The notes under the pieces were generated by a model. The model had not been told where the DNA came from and did no database searches. It worked only from the letters and a program-made list of their open reading frames with translations. Made by a program: the position numbers and the translations under genes. Positions 12,594 to 24,799 of a stretch of 64,000 nucleotides of DNA are shown piece after piece (the first letter of the stretch is position 1; each line of letters starts with the position of its first letter). The DNA is from Aphrophora alni (lineage: Eukaryota; Arthropoda; Insecta; Hemiptera; Aphrophoridae). The stretch is taken from positions 28,043,949 to 28,107,948 of the forward strand of contig OY740774.1 in NCBI GenBank assembly GCA_963513935.1, read 5' to 3'.

Positions 12594-12733
12594 CTTTTTT
12601 CTTCTTTTTTCTCCTTTTTTCTCTTTCTTTTCTTCTTCTTCTTCTTCTTCTTCTTCTTCTTCTTCTTCTCCTCCTCCTCCTCCTCCTCCTCCTCCTCCTC
12701 CTTCTCCTCCTCCTTCTCCTTCTCCTTCTTCTT
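12594..12733. repeat. Polypyrimidine tract of (CTT)n and (CCT)n
   Basis: About 140 bases with almost only C and T on the plus strand. It moves from T-rich through (CTT)n to (CTC)n and back. On the minus strand it reads as a Glu/Lys homopolymer frame of 96 codons, which is a by-product of the repeat and not a gene. Such tracts can form triplex DNA. Confidence 0.95.
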
Positions 12734-14620
12734 ATGTTTTACGAGAAGAAAACCAAAAAAAAAACAATTATACCTAATATTCAAATTAAGTTTTGAGCTT
12801 AATGGCGTTACTTATTATTATAGCGTTACCCTATCTATTAGTGTTAAATAAAATATCCTTTTCTCAAAATCTATTAAAGTAAGAAATGTTAAAAATAAAT
12901 AAAAATTTCAAAGAGTGTTTCTTGTTCTGCATATTTTACAAAAGGTTTTATGAATTGATCCACTTTTATTTATTTTCGAAAAAATACCTTTATAGTGTTG
13001 AAAAATTAAAAATAATATTGCTTTTACTGCATATTTTCATATTTTAATAAAAAGTTTTTAGATTTGATTTATTTTTTAATTATTAAAAAAAAAATACCTT
13101 CTAATATTAAAAAAATAAACTTTTAATAATATTGTTTAAAATATCAAAGTTGTGTCTTTTTTAGATCCTAAGAAAAGTCCAAAAACCACAAAACGTATGT
13201 TTTCGCAAAAATTTTATAATAAAATAATTTTTTTTATAATTGTAATATACACCAAGTGATTCTGTTATCGTGGCCACCATTGGTTTATATGGTAAACTAT
13301 TAATCTGATGAAACACTTAACATGGTAACACTGTTGTTACTTTTCGTATAACTTTACAATCTATTTTGCAAACTCTGAATAATGGCCACCAATTTTTTAA
13401 TTTCTTTTGACCCCCCCCCCAATTTTTATGCTGTTTTCAGATACTGTACAACATTTTAAGATTTGTTAATTCTTTGTTATTGTTTGATAAATCTGCACGT
13501 TTAGGTGTAATAGGCGCTTAAGTTTCGAATATTTGAGGTTTGAAGCATTTTCAGAGGCCAATTTTCCTTCCTTCCCTTTGTTGAATCAAGATAAAAATGT
13601 AAGTAGGCATAGTCTATGATATGTGAATTCTAATGTAGGACTACAACTAAAACAAATAATTTTGTAGGCTATCTAATTCCTTACTTAGCTTTTTCTACGC
13701 TACTACCTTACTCAGCTTACACTAGATTCTAGCAATTTTTTTGTTGCACAAATTATTACTTCTAATGAATTTATCTACCATTATCTGTACCTGACTCTTT
13801 TAAGTATTGATAGCAACAATGTAATTATACGACCAGTTTTATGTCCGTCATTTACGTTAGGATACCTATCAAGCTATTCTTTACGCCAATTTTCCGTCTC
13901 AAAAAACCCTCAATCAATAAATTGTCATTCTACAGGAGTTACGATTTGAACGTTTTTTAGATGCATCATACGCATACCCCTTTCTGCCTAATGGAAGAAA
14001 AAACTGTTTAAGTTTATTTATAAATGTAGTTTAGAAAACCCAAAACACACCCTGAAATTTTCACGTTATTATTACTGCCAATTAAAAACTTTCTAAGATG
14101 TCCTTGGATCATTTCTTTGTAATCAATATCATTACAATATCATTTTGTTATTTAATAATATCATCTAATTTAGTTCCTAAAACAATCAAAAGCTACAAAT
14201 TGAATTCAAGTGTACCTGTGGTTGTATATTGGATCGAAAAGGACAAATGGCAGAATGTTTATGAGCATTGGACAGTAACATGGGTCAACAAGCAAGGATT
14301 TCCCAGTTACTGTCCCGGATGAGCTGAAATAATATTTACCCATGAAATCAGTATTTGCAACCAACTCAAGCGTGGACACAAAGACAACACCGGCGTGTTA
14401 TGGCTGCCCGTTAGTACTTACTTAGTGATGTCGTTATACCGTCTATAATACTTTCAAATTTGAGGAGAAACGTAATTCGTAAAACTTATTTCGTAAGTTT
14501 TTTTAGTATTTTTGGTCTATTATAATTTCTGATTTAATCTGTTTCCTCTCTAAAGTCCTGTTCTTAATTTTTTTTTTCATAAAAAAATTCCACCACCCGA
14601 TTGGACTACCAATCGTAAAC
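12734..14620. other. AT-rich non-coding stretch
   Basis: No gene is supported. A C run lies at about 13411-13420. A 74-codon open frame at 14098-14322 shows a hydrophobic start and no family resemblance, so I do not call it. Confidence 0.5.
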
Positions 14621-14949
14621 AGCCTGTCCCAGCTCTCTTCTTGTTCTCGGAACCTCTCTGTCTATAGTCAGTATAACTCCTCTACATTCTGTTTATCTGT
14701 TTCTAATTTTGTAGATCTCTTTCTTTTTTCTTCCTCTTTTTGATTCTTAAGTTTCAGCTGAACCCTAATGGTTTCACGCGACCTGTGTCTACTGGGGTGA
14801 ATGTCTTCGGGCTCTATTCAGCGGAGATGCAAACGGAGCCTCCAGGAGTTGTGCGAACTCCTGAGAGTAATAGCCTTGCCTGGACGTGCGGGGGTCTGCC
14901 TGGGTTGATAGTTCTTCTCGTGGGATCTACATTTATCAGCAAGAAAGGG

Positions 14950-15542
14950 AGAAGATGAACTCTTTGAAGGTCCGGATACACCAGGCTTTTCTGGTTCACT
15001 TAACGATGCTACAAGGCAACTCGGTGAACTGAAAGTCAAAAGACCCAGTCTCCCATTAAAGAAAGAGAGAGGCTATCAAGGCAACGCTTCAAGAAAGTGG
15101 TGGAGAATGGGATTCCTCCACATGGCGGAGGGGTAAGAGTAAGAAGAATTAGAAATCGGGAATCGTCTCTAATTCTGAAGGGGGTTCTGAGGCAAGGGTG
15201 GGTGTAGTAAAACGTTATAGAGGCGAATTGACCACTTCAATTTCTGCCGAGGGACTCTCGAAAAACACCAGGGTTGAGACTCAAGTCTGTGATACAAATC
15301 CTCAATGTTCCGAGCCATGTGGAAAGGAAGTAACGACTTACAGGGTCATTTCCCCATCAAGATGGCTATCGTGCTAGAATCTTACCCTGATGTCAAATTC
15401 ACAAATAAACAAGGTGAGGAGATCTAGGATGCACTGATGGATAAATTTCAAAATTTAGAGAATGGGACATTTCCATCATTTTCTGAGAGCTTCGTGGAGA
15501 AAGGAGCTCTAATACTTTCCTGCCTCAACGAAGCAACAACGC
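14950..15542 (+). pseudogene. LINE ORF1-like relic (DUF4780-like end), frame-broken
   Basis: From about 14950 the composition becomes richer in G and C than the background. Around 15070-15110 a basic stretch reads SRQRFKKVVENGI in one frame. At 15350-15535 another frame reads IKMAIVLESYPDVKF, a stop, DALMDKFQNLENGTFP, then ESFVEKGALILSCLNEAT. This order (basic arm, then AIV-YP...G..P.F..S...KGAL.L.C.NE.T) is what I know from ORF1-type proteins of insect Jockey-like LINEs with a DUF4780 domain. Stops and frameshifts make it dead. It is joined directly to an RT tail at 15544, so the middle of the element is deleted. The family name is an inference from pattern memory, and a profile search would settle it. 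Confidence 0.5.
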
Positions 15543-15543
15543 C

Positions 15544-15804
15544 TTGAATGGAAAAAAAATCATATCTACATTCCGTTACTCCTTATTGAGGCTGAATAGA
15601 GGCCGTCTAAAACAAGTTATTACTTTACTTACTAGACACAGCCACTTCAGAAAACATTTGCTAACACTCAGGGCCACGAATAGTGATCCCGCTTGTAGAC
15701 TGTATAAACGGTCTGATGAGGCTACTAGGCATATCATCCTGGAATACGAGAGGATTTTTCCTTTTAAAATGCTGGACACAATACTGCACGGTTCTAAAGC
15801 ATGA
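15544..15804 (+). pseudogene. LINE reverse-transcriptase ORF2, C-terminal relic
   Basis: An 86-residue open stretch reads LNRGRLKQVITLLTRHSHFR, then KHLLTLRATNSDPACRLYKR, then SDEATRHIILEYERI. This matches the tail of Jockey/R1-type LINE ORF2 proteins: a helix with the tgh.hlr.hL pattern, then C-x-x-C and an ETA-HIL-C zinc-knuckle-like end. Here the second and last cysteines are replaced by Tyr (CRLY, LEYE), so the knuckle is lost. The endonuclease and RT domains are absent, and the ORF1-like relic ends two bases upstream. It is therefore an internally deleted, dead LINE copy. I saw no poly(A) tail within the next few hundred bases. Confidence 0.75.
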
Positions 15805-15806
15805 TT

Positions 15807-16400
15807 GCTTGTTCTCCGACGAGGAATATAACTAGTGAAGTATTAAATATAACTATGTAAACGAGTCAGAACGTGCAGTGGTTATTGATACTTTAGGATG
15901 AGGAAGCTGAAGGCCTTGTGCACATTAACCTCGTATTCACCTTAAGCCTAACCAGACCAATCAATTTCCTTACCTTTGACTAGTTGGAGAATTTTGTCAA
16001 CCTATCCTAGTGTCGTTTTCTTCCCCCTTGATGAAGGAGTGCAAAGAGTCTTGTTGTAGTGACTCTCAGTATATGAGGACATGTCTTGCAGACTCACTTG
16101 TCCGCCTGCACAATCGTCAGTTTTGGTCTTCGTGGAAGAGATCATCTTTCGTTAAATGTTTCCTGAAATGGTCAAGTCGAGGTGATCTCGTTGAAGTCTG
16201 ATCAGGGATTTTATTAGAGTTGAGCTCAGTCGCTTGATAAGATGCTGCCAAAGAGTGCTGCTTTCTTTGATGTTTCTCTTTAATAGCCTATTGAGTGACA
16301 GTTCGCAGCTATCGAATGGCTGATACCCTATATCTGTTCGGATCCCAGAAATCAAATGTTTTCTGCCTGTACGAGTGTTACAAAAAATAAAGGGAAATTA
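15807..16400. other. Possible LINE 3' flank, no gene
   Basis: The stretch keeps the higher G+C content of the LINE relic and may be its 3' untranslated part. Short frames on both strands here show no known domain. Confidence 0.35.
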
Positions 16401-16414
16401 AAATAGAAATTTGC

Positions 16415-16555
16415 ATAGTTTTCCTAAACTTTCCTGCGGGATGTTCGTACCTGACCAAAGAACAAAAATTGTAACACTACTTCACTACTTTTGATGTTTT
16501 TATTTATACGAATTTGAACCTTATCGTTTTTCATAGGGTTACACAACTGATTAAC
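16415..16555 (+). repeat. Short dispersed repeat (family G), copy 1
   Basis: The succession aaactttcctgcgggatgtt, then gtacctgaccaa, then ctacttttgatgtttt, then ttcatagggttaca recurs in diverged form at 60375-60500. It may be the LINE 3' end shared by two insertions. Confidence 0.45.
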
Positions 16556-16824
16556 AAATTATTATTTACCTGTGATTTTGAATAAAACGACACAACTTTC
16601 AGTAACTTGTTTGTATCTTGTAAACTTGAGTAAAATATAAACAGTAGTCTGATAGTTTACGCTTCCAACGAATTAGACCACTAACCACCGGAGTACATCA
16701 GTGTTGGAGATAAAATTCCGATTTTTAGACAAGGCCGTCAATATTATACAATTACTTGGTAATTACAATCAAATAGTAATAGTTTACAAGTATAATGCAG
16801 TTACATAACCATTCGAAATATTAA

Positions 16825-16950
16825 TTTTATTATTTCTCCCTATGTGCTGTGTTTTGTTCAAATGTACTGTATCTGTCTTAGTATTTATGCAGTTACTTTA
16901 TGGTTTATGAATATTGTTGTATCATGTCACGCGCTAGATCAAGGCCAAAT
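16825..16950 (+). repeat. Short dispersed repeat (family H), copy 1
   Basis: The phrase gtgttttgttcaaatgtac, followed by tgta and a ttagta block, is matched at 44070-44170. Two copies only. Confidence 0.4.
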
Positions 16951-18101
16951 TGCGATTACAAGATCGATTTTATAATGTATAAAAACGTCCACGTGGGAAG
17001 GTTATTTTTCATAGAGCCAATATTGTAAATTCTTCAGAATTGTTTAACAACGTTTAAAATTTAAACAATTTCATTTATTTTATATTAATGTTTTTGAGAT
17101 CCGGGGAAATATATGTAAATGTTCCAAAGATTTTTGACAAACATTGTTGTTTTTTATTTTTTTTATTTTGACCCATCTTATTAAGCTCAATTAAGAACCT
17201 ACATCTCTTACAACGAATCACATATTACAATAACTTATCTTAAGCTAATTAATTTAAATTATAGGGTTTGATCATTTTTAGTCGTAGTACATCATTAACT
17301 GCTTCAAGAATCGGCTACATTTTCTGAATTTGCTTGCTGGTGAAGACGTACATCATTTTGACATATTTCTTAGTTTCTTGTTTCACCGTTTTGATCGGGA
17401 GATCACGATATAGATAGTTATTTCTTATGTACAAAGATACATTGACAATTCCTCGCAAAACTTTGTTCTGAAAGTCGGAATTATTTTAATATTGGATCTA
17501 CTGGCGCAACCCCAGAATCGTATACTGAGTACTTGTTTGTATAACTTGAGTTTACTTGTGTTAAAGATATTTAAGTTGATGCAGAAGGGAATGATGTAAA
17601 AGATCAGGAGCTGAGGTAGAGAGGAAATCAAAATAAAATATGTAACAACAAGGAATCTTAAAGTGGATAGGAAATCTCTAACCCTGGATGATGTTTTTCG
17701 ACTTGAAGTAGTTATTTTTCGGTTATGAAAATTCTTCTAACTTGGAGCAATTGGGGACAGAAACGATTTATTTAGAGAGCTAAATTTGAGTAAAATATAG
17801 GTTTAATCATACTAAAATATATTTTGAGAGAATTTCCGAATGATTTAGGAAAATAGTTTAGGATTTGTTTATAGGTTTTAAACATTTATACAAAACAACC
17901 AATAAACAAATCGCGATTTAGCCCAAAATTAAATATATAACTGTTATTCTAGATTTGTTATTTGATAATGATGGATTGTTCAAAGCGTACATTCGCTATC
18001 ATTTGTGCAAATAGCCGAACATATTTGGTCTAAAATCATAAATTGAATTGGGAAATAAATCCAAGCAAGAAAAAATAGTTTAGGCTTCAAATAATAATAT
18101 A
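16951..18101. other. AT-rich non-coding stretch, nothing recognised
   Basis: No gene or RNA feature supported. Confidence 0.5.
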
Positions 18102-18355
18102 GAAATAATATTATTATTTTTGCTGTTAATAAAAACATAATTATAAATTGAAAATAAAATCCCTCTACTTAAAAGGCTATTTTTTTTTCGATTAAATCTT
18201 TTCATAGAGTGGTGACTAGGTTACGCCTTAAACTGTTAACCAGGTACAAAAAGTTGTCCATCCTGATAAACCATTAGGTTACCTCTCCTTTGGCATACAA
18301 CCTGTGGTAGTTAGTTAAACAGTACTGTCGTTTAGTTATTGTAGCTCATGTATCC

Positions 18356-18389
18356 CTCAGGATGGCGACTTTGTCGTTGAATCGCGTTT
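18356..18389 (+). other. PLE-type stem-loop motif, + strand (unit 1)
   Basis: Reads CTCAGGAT, then GGCGAC-TTT-GTCGTT, then GAATCGCG. The stem is 6 bp with a TTT loop and compares pair by pair with the motif at 8481-8509, where a C-G pair is replaced by T-A (compensating change). CTCAGGA and GAAT depart from the hammerhead core at essential positions, so this copy should be inactive. An identical copy lies at 20776-20809 in unit 2. Confidence 0.5.
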
Positions 18390-19925
18390 GATTAAGTAAA
18401 CTTTATTTGTGAGTTCTTGTGTTCGAGTTTTATTTTATCTAGTACTGTCGTGTTAATTTGTTTTTCCGAGTCGTGTATTTTTTTATTGTTGTTATTATGA
18501 TCACGTTTGTATTTAGTTTTAGTTATTTTGAGTGCTCAGTCTAGTTTTTTTTGGTCTGGGTTTCTTTCTCAAATTTTAGTTTTATTGTTGGTTTCTAACA
18601 TGTCGTTTTTCACTTTACTGGTGTTATAAATTTATCACTTGATAATGGGATTTTATTTAATCTCTGTAAATAGTTTTTAAATTTCAGTTATGCGATAGGT
18701 AATTTCCTTCGTCTCATTTTAATTAAAAATATCCTAATAAATCAAAAGCTCTATATTCAAGTGCACATACACGGCGTCGAGACTGAAAAGGAGCTCTTAC
18801 GACATCCATCACAAGATCATTTAAAGGTCAGAACTATTACAAACCTACCTTCATTAACTATTAACTACTTCAATTATTTTCAATGCTGTGTATGACTAAT
18901 TTACAAGAAAAAAATGTAGTATGTGTTTGAACAAAGTTTTTATTGTAAACAATAATTAACTTCTCTTCTTCTACAGCTTTGTTTTATCAACCTCTCGTGT
19001 TTTAACGTCTTTGTTTTTACGATTCAGTCGTAGTTATCTTGTTTGTTACTAAGCCGATAATTAAAAAGTCGCAAACACTTTGTTGGACGTTCGTGATATC
19101 ACACACCCTTTACAAATCTAATACTAGTTAAGATCGAAATTTATGCGGGAAACAGCCTTATGACGAAATCTAATAATTGACTATGTCGATTATAAAAGAT
19201 TTCACTCAATTAAGGAGCTTTAATGGTCCAAACAAATGGTATTGATTACTACCCCAAAGGAAAACTAAAATAAAATTTAAAAAATACCACATCTGATGTT
19301 ATCAATTAAAAATGGCGATATCCTAAACTTTTGAATATCTCAAAACTGTTTATGCAATTTCGATCAATTTTTGTGAAATATGAAGAATTATAAACGTAAA
19401 CCGTTGTGCCAAATCGCAACTAAACATAAGAAGTTGTAAATAATACAGATCGTGGATTATATGGAAGATAAAATTAAAAAGAATCCACAAACGAGTTTGG
19501 TTATTTGACCTTATTATTTATAAACCTTCCTTTTTTTTAGGTGCAAAATTGGTGCCGCATTGGTTTAGGTTGTATAATTTTCACGTTTTACCCAAATTTC
19601 GAACTTTTAAAATGGCGACAGTGATAATTTTCCCCTTACTATGTCACATACGTAGTATAAGCTTATGTAATTGGTCAAAAAATCGTTTTGTGGTCCCTCG
19701 AGTCCAAAAAAATTTTTTATCTGACGTCGTCTGTACCAATTTCGTTCAAATTTTATTGAAATGTGATGATTAATGACCCCAACCTGTATGTAAAATCGCA
19801 AGGAAAAAAAATAATAATACGGTGACCACAGCTGTAATTAAATTGCTTTTAATTAAATACGACTTGCTCTGAGTACAAGTTTGTGGCATAAGCGAAACAA
19901 ATCCCATTCAAATATATATTTAATA

Positions 19926-19962
19926 CCTAGGCATTCTATAGAATCCCTAGGCATTCTATAGA
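19926..19962. repeat. 17-bp direct repeat pair
   Basis: CCTAGGCATTCTATAGA occurs twice, 20 bases apart from start to start. The same pair is present in unit 2 at 22346-22382. Confidence 0.9.
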
Positions 19963-20237
19963 TTGTCTAGACTTTTTTATCTCCCGATTTGAAAATTATA
20001 TTCTTGATGTTTCAAGAGGTGATGATTTTTATATTATTTCAGAAATAATCAATCCGTATCAAAACCTTTTTAAACTTTTTATATTTCGTATCAATTTTGA
20101 TGAAATTTACTTCAGCACTAATTTTGGATCTGTCATTTGATTTTTATATTTGCTTTTTTTAAATCTATATATTTAAAATGATGAAATGAAATAAAACAGA
20201 ATTTTCAATTTTAAACCCTTTATTTGTTTAAGGTTGA

Positions 20238-20360
20238 CGTTTCAATTACCGAGTCATCATCCTCAGTTATTATATGTAAGCTTATAGAAACTTTCAATGC
20301 CAAGAAAATGAAAGTTCACATAGCTGAGGACGATAGCTTAGAGTAACGAAAGGTTGTTGT
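20238..20360. other. Convergent pair of PLE-type motifs (unit 1)
   Basis: The left motif is on the minus strand (20238-20266): CTGAGGAT, GATGAC-TCG-GTAATT, GAAACG. The right motif is on the plus strand (20324-20360): CTGAGGA, a spacer with GATAGC, then ACGAAAGG. They face each other's backs across about 57 bases. The same geometry is seen at 5.7 kb, 24.7 kb and around the PLE relic. It is duplicated at 22658-22780. Confidence 0.5.
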
Positions 20361-20521
20361 AAATAAATAAAGTGTTTATTATGAAAAATTGTGTTTTCTT
20401 TCAAAAGTGAAAATAGGAAATATAAAGAGAGGGATCTAACTCAAGATTACTTGAAAAAGGTGTCGATCCTTCGGAATTGCCATACGTAGTCACTGTAAGT
20501 AACCCACTGATGGATTTTTGT

Positions 20522-22941
20522 GAAATAATATTATTATTTTTGCTGTTAATAAAAACATAATTATAAATTGAAAATAAAATCCCTCTACTTAAAAGGCTAT
20601 TTTTTTTTCGATTAAATCTTTTCATAGAGTGGTGACTAGGTTACGCCTTAAACTGTTAACCAGGTACAAAAAGTTGTCCATCCTGATAAACCATTAGGTT
20701 ACCTCTCCTTTGGCATACAACCTGTGGTAGTTAGTTAAACAGTACTGTCGTTTAGTTATTGTAGCTCATGTATCCCTCAGGATGGCGACTTTGTCGTTGA
20801 ATCGCGTTTGATTAAGTAAACTTTATTTGTGAGTTCTTGTGTTCGAGTTTTATTTTATCTAGTACTGTCGTGTTAATTTGTTTTTCCGAGTCGTGTATTT
20901 TTTTATTGTTGTTATTATGATCACGTTTGTATTTAGTTTTAGTTATTTTGAGTGCTCAGTCTAGTTTTTTTTGGTCTGGGTTTCTTTCTCAAATTTTAGT
21001 TTTATTGTTGGTTTCTAACATGTCGTTTTTCACTTTACTGGTGTTATAAATTTATCACTTGATAATGGGATTTTATTTAATCTCTGTAAATAGTTTTTAA
21101 ATTTCAGTTATGCGATAGGTAATTTCCTTCGTCTCATTTTAATTAAAAATATCCTAATAAATCAAAAGCTCTATATTCAAGTGCACATACACGGCGTCGA
21201 GACTGAAAAGGAGCTCTTACGACATCCATCACAAGATCATTTAAAGGTCAGAACTATTACAAACCTACCTTCATTAACTATTAACTACTTCAATTATTTT
21301 CAATGCTGTGTATGACTAATTTACAAGAAAAAAATGTAGTATGTGTTTGAACAAAGTTTTTATTGTAAACAATAATTAACTTCTCTTCTTCTACAGCTTT
21401 GTTTTATCAACCTCTCGTGTTTTAACGTCTTTGTTTTTACGATTCAGTCGTAGTTATCTTGTTTGTTACTAAGCCGATAATTAAAAAGTCGCAAACACTT
21501 TGTTGGACGTTCGTGATATCACACACCCTTTACAAATCTAATACTAGTTAAGATCGAAATTTATGCGGGAAACAGCCTTATGACGAAATCTAATAATTGA
21601 CTATGTCGATTATAAAAGATTTCACTCAATTAAGGAGCTTTAATGGTCCAAACAAATGGTATTGATTACTACCCCAAAGGAAAACTAAAATAAAATTTAA
21701 AAAATACCACATCTGATGTTATCAATTAAAAATGGCGATATCCTAAACTTTTGAATATCTCAAAACTGTTTATGCAATTTCGATCAATTTTTGTGAAATA
21801 TGAAGAATTATAAACGTAAACCGTTGTGCCAAATCGCAACTAAACATAAGAAGTTGTAAATAATACAGATCGTGGATTATATGGAAGATAAAATTAAAAA
21901 GAATCCACAAACGAGTTTGGTTATTTGACCTTATTATTTATAAACCTTCCTTTTTTTTAGGTGCAAAATTGGTGCCGCATTGGTTTAGGTTGTATAATTT
22001 TCACGTTTTACCCAAATTTCGAACTTTTAAAATGGCGACAGTGATAATTTTCCCCTTACTATGTCACATACGTAGTATAAGCTTATGTAATTGGTCAAAA
22101 AATCGTTTTGTGGTCCCTCGAGTCCAAAAAAATTTTTTATCTGACGTCGTCTGTACCAATTTCGTTCAAATTTTATTGAAATGTGATGATTAATGACCCC
22201 AACCTGTATGTAAAATCGCAAGGAAAAAAAATAATAATACGGTGACCACAGCTGTAATTAAATTGCTTTTAATTAAATACGACTTGCTCTGAGTACAAGT
22301 TTGTGGCATAAGCGAAACAAATCCCATTCAAATATATATTTAATACCTAGGCATTCTATAGAATCCCTAGGCATTCTATAGATTGTCTAGACTTTTTTAT
22401 CTCCCGATTTGAAAATTATATTCTTGATGTTTCAAGAGGTGATGATTTTTATATTATTTCAGAAATAATCAATCCGTATCAAAACCTTTTTAAACTTTTT
22501 ATATTTCGTATCAATTTTGATGAAATTTACTTCAGCACTAATTTTGGATCTGTCATTTGATTTTTATATTTGCTTTTTTTAAATCTATATATTTAAAATG
22601 ATGAAATGAAATAAAACAGAATTTTCAATTTTAAACCCTTTATTTGTTTAAGGTTGACGTTTCAATTACCGAGTCATCATCCTCAGTTATTATATGTAAG
22701 CTTATAGAAACTTTCAATGCCAAGAAAATGAAAGTTCACATAGCTGAGGACGATAGCTTAGAGTAACGAAAGGTTGTTGTAAATAAATAAAGTGTTTATT
22801 ATGAAAAATTGTGTTTTCTTTCAAAAGTGAAAATAGGAAATATAAAGAGAGGGATCTAACTCAAGATTACTTGAAAAAGGTGTCGATCCTTCGGAATTGC
22901 CATACGTAGTCACTGTAAGTAACCCACTGATGGATTTTTGT
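20522..22941. repeat. 2,420-bp tandem duplication, unit 2
   Basis: Second copy of the block at 18102-20521, including all internal motifs at +2,420. The end passes without a break into the family B array (taactgaagttcccaaaag). The apparent identity means either a very young duplication or an assembly error that repeats one stretch. The sequence alone cannot decide between them. Confidence 0.95.
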
Positions 22942-23960
22942 AACTGAAGTTCCCAAAAGTGTTCATCATTTCAAATGAATTTAAAATGACGTTAAACCAC
23001 TCGCTCATCATCGGCTTATATAAAAAAGAATTTCCTAGCCATTGAATAGTCTGAGACCGTGAGAGTCGGAAGTGTACAAGAGTCGACCAAAAGAGACCCA
23101 ATAGGAAATATGAAAGAGGGGGTCTAATTCAAGATTACTTGAAAAATGTGTCGATAGTTCGGAATTGCCACACGTAGAATAGTCACTGTAAGTAAGCCAC
23201 TGGTCGATTTTTGTAACTGAAGTTCCCAAAAGTGTTCATCATTTCAAATGAATTTCAAATGACGTTAAACCACTCGCTCATCATCGCCTTATATAAAAAA
23301 AGAAAAGATAAAATAAAGTAAAATAAAGACTTTTAGCTCTTGGATAGTCTAATAATGTCAGGGTCAAAAGAGAACAAGATTTGGTTAAAAGAGACCCAAT
23401 ATTAAAAAAATTGTGGATTCTTCGAAATTGCCGTGCCCATAGTCACTACATAATAGTGAACTGCTGGTGAATTTTTTGTGATCGAAGTTTCCAAAAGTGC
23501 TGCTCATGTGAAATGAAACTAAAATAACGTAAAAACCCACTTGCTCATTATCGCCTTAGAGAAATAGAAGAGAAAATAAAATAAAGATTTGTGGCTCTAA
23601 GATAGAGTGATAGCGTCAGGGTCGAAAGAGAACAAGAGTTGGGCATAAGAGATCCAATAGGAAAGATTAAAGAGAGGGCTCTAACTAGAGATTACTTGAA
23701 AAAAGGATTCCCCACGCCCACAATAAGTGAGTTTTTGGTGGATTTTTGTAATTGATGTTTCCAAAAGTGATGTTCACTTCATATAAATTAAAAATTCTCT
23801 GAAAAACCACTAGCTCATTATCGCCTTATAGATAAAAAAGAAAAGAGAATATTAAGACTTGTCGTTCTTAAATGGTCTAATAGCTCAAGGGTCGGAAGAG
23901 GACAAGAGTTGGGCATAAGAGACCCAATAGGAAATATAAAAGAAAGGGTGTCGTCTAATT
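22815..23960 (-). repeat. Tandem array of family B units, minus orientation
   Basis: Four to five units of roughly 255-290 bp follow one another. Each has ataggaaatataaaagag, then attacttgaaaaa, then ggaattgcc, then cactgtaagtaa, then gtttccaaaagtg, then ctcattatcgccttat, then ggtcgaaagagaacaagag. Units diverge progressively from left to right. The first two are closest, agreeing over a long run that includes cccaaaagtgttcatcattt. The dispersed B copies elsewhere resemble single or partial units. Confidence 0.8.
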
Positions 23961-24662
23961 TATTTGAAAGCTTATATATTTGTCGTGGTGGTAATTTTGA
24001 ATAAAAATTAATCTATTCTTTTTAGAAGTTTCTCGAAATTTAAAATGATGCGAAAAATTTAGCTGGATTTTCTTATCGAAATTAGCAACAATAAAATTCA
24101 TTTCGAGTTCTTAACCAGAGATTATTCGCTAATAAATTCTCTATGACTAAACTAATAAGGGACAAATTAATCTGGGTGTTTATTATATTAATTTATGTCC
24201 ACACAGATTAACTATTTCAAGGATGAAACTTAAGGCGCAACGTGTAGCTGCTCCTCATCGGCAGAAACCGATCAATCAACTCCGCCAATCTGAGTCCTTT
24301 TGTTCTCTCTCTGAGTTGTGTAATTAATTATCTACGAGTGCGGGAGGGACAAAAAATTGCGTAATATGAGGAAGAAACGAAGAGATCGTTGCGTAAGTGC
24401 GCATGATCGAGAACATTGTGGTTAGTCAATGTCAGTATATACTAAAACGAGTTTAAAATACACGAAGTTTAACGAACACTTACGATTTACACGACTTTCA
24501 AAGCTTATGTATTACCATTGAAGATTCTCATTTAAACGAGAGATTTATAAATTTTTGTAGTTATATTCTTTTTTTTTTAATTTATGACGTAATTTTATTA
24601 AGAAAACCCGGTAATGGAATGATTAATGAAAAACATCGATTTCCCCAATAACTACTAGAAGA

Positions 24663-24778
24663 CGTTTCAACGAAGTTGTCATTCTTAGTTGCAATTAGAA
24701 AATAAACTCGCGCACAGTTTTGTAACGTGGATGCTGACTGAACCTGGGTAAAATAACTTAGTCGTCAAAACGTCGTCA
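24663..24778. other. Degenerate convergent PLE-type motif pair
   Basis: Left, minus strand (24663-24688): CTAAGAATGAC, then AAC-TTC-GTT, then GAAACG. Right, plus strand (24735-24778): CTGAACCTGGG, a spacer, then GTCAAAACGTCGTC. Core bases are lost in both. The spacing of about 45-100 bases and the flanking aataaata fit the other pairs. Confidence 0.4.
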
Positions 24779-24799
24779 TTTTTATGTTGTGAATAAATA

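Larger units (their letters stand above)
18102..20521. repeat. 2,420-bp tandem duplication, unit 1
   Basis: This block is followed immediately by a second copy at 20522-22941 with a constant 2,420-base offset. I found no difference in the lines I compared across the unit. The junction reads tggatttttgt/gaaataatatt, with at most one base of homology. The unit holds a stem-loop motif near its left side (18356-18389), a convergent pair of such motifs near its right side (20238-20360), a 17-bp direct repeat (19926-19962) and the start of a family B segment. A 74-codon frame at 19549-19773 recurs exactly in unit 2 and has no known homologue. Confidence 0.95.

Noticed and set aside
12494..12784. 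96-codon Glu/Lys-rich frame on the minus strand
   Set aside because: It is the translation of the polypyrimidine repeat and has no complexity outside it.
14098..14322. 74-codon frame with a signal-like start
   Set aside because: A hydrophobic N terminus is common in AT-rich random frames. The rest has no recognisable domain and no splice context.
19549..19773. 74-codon frame found identically at 21969-22193
   Set aside because: Identity comes from the 2,420-bp duplication and not from selection. Composition is like the background and no family is seen.
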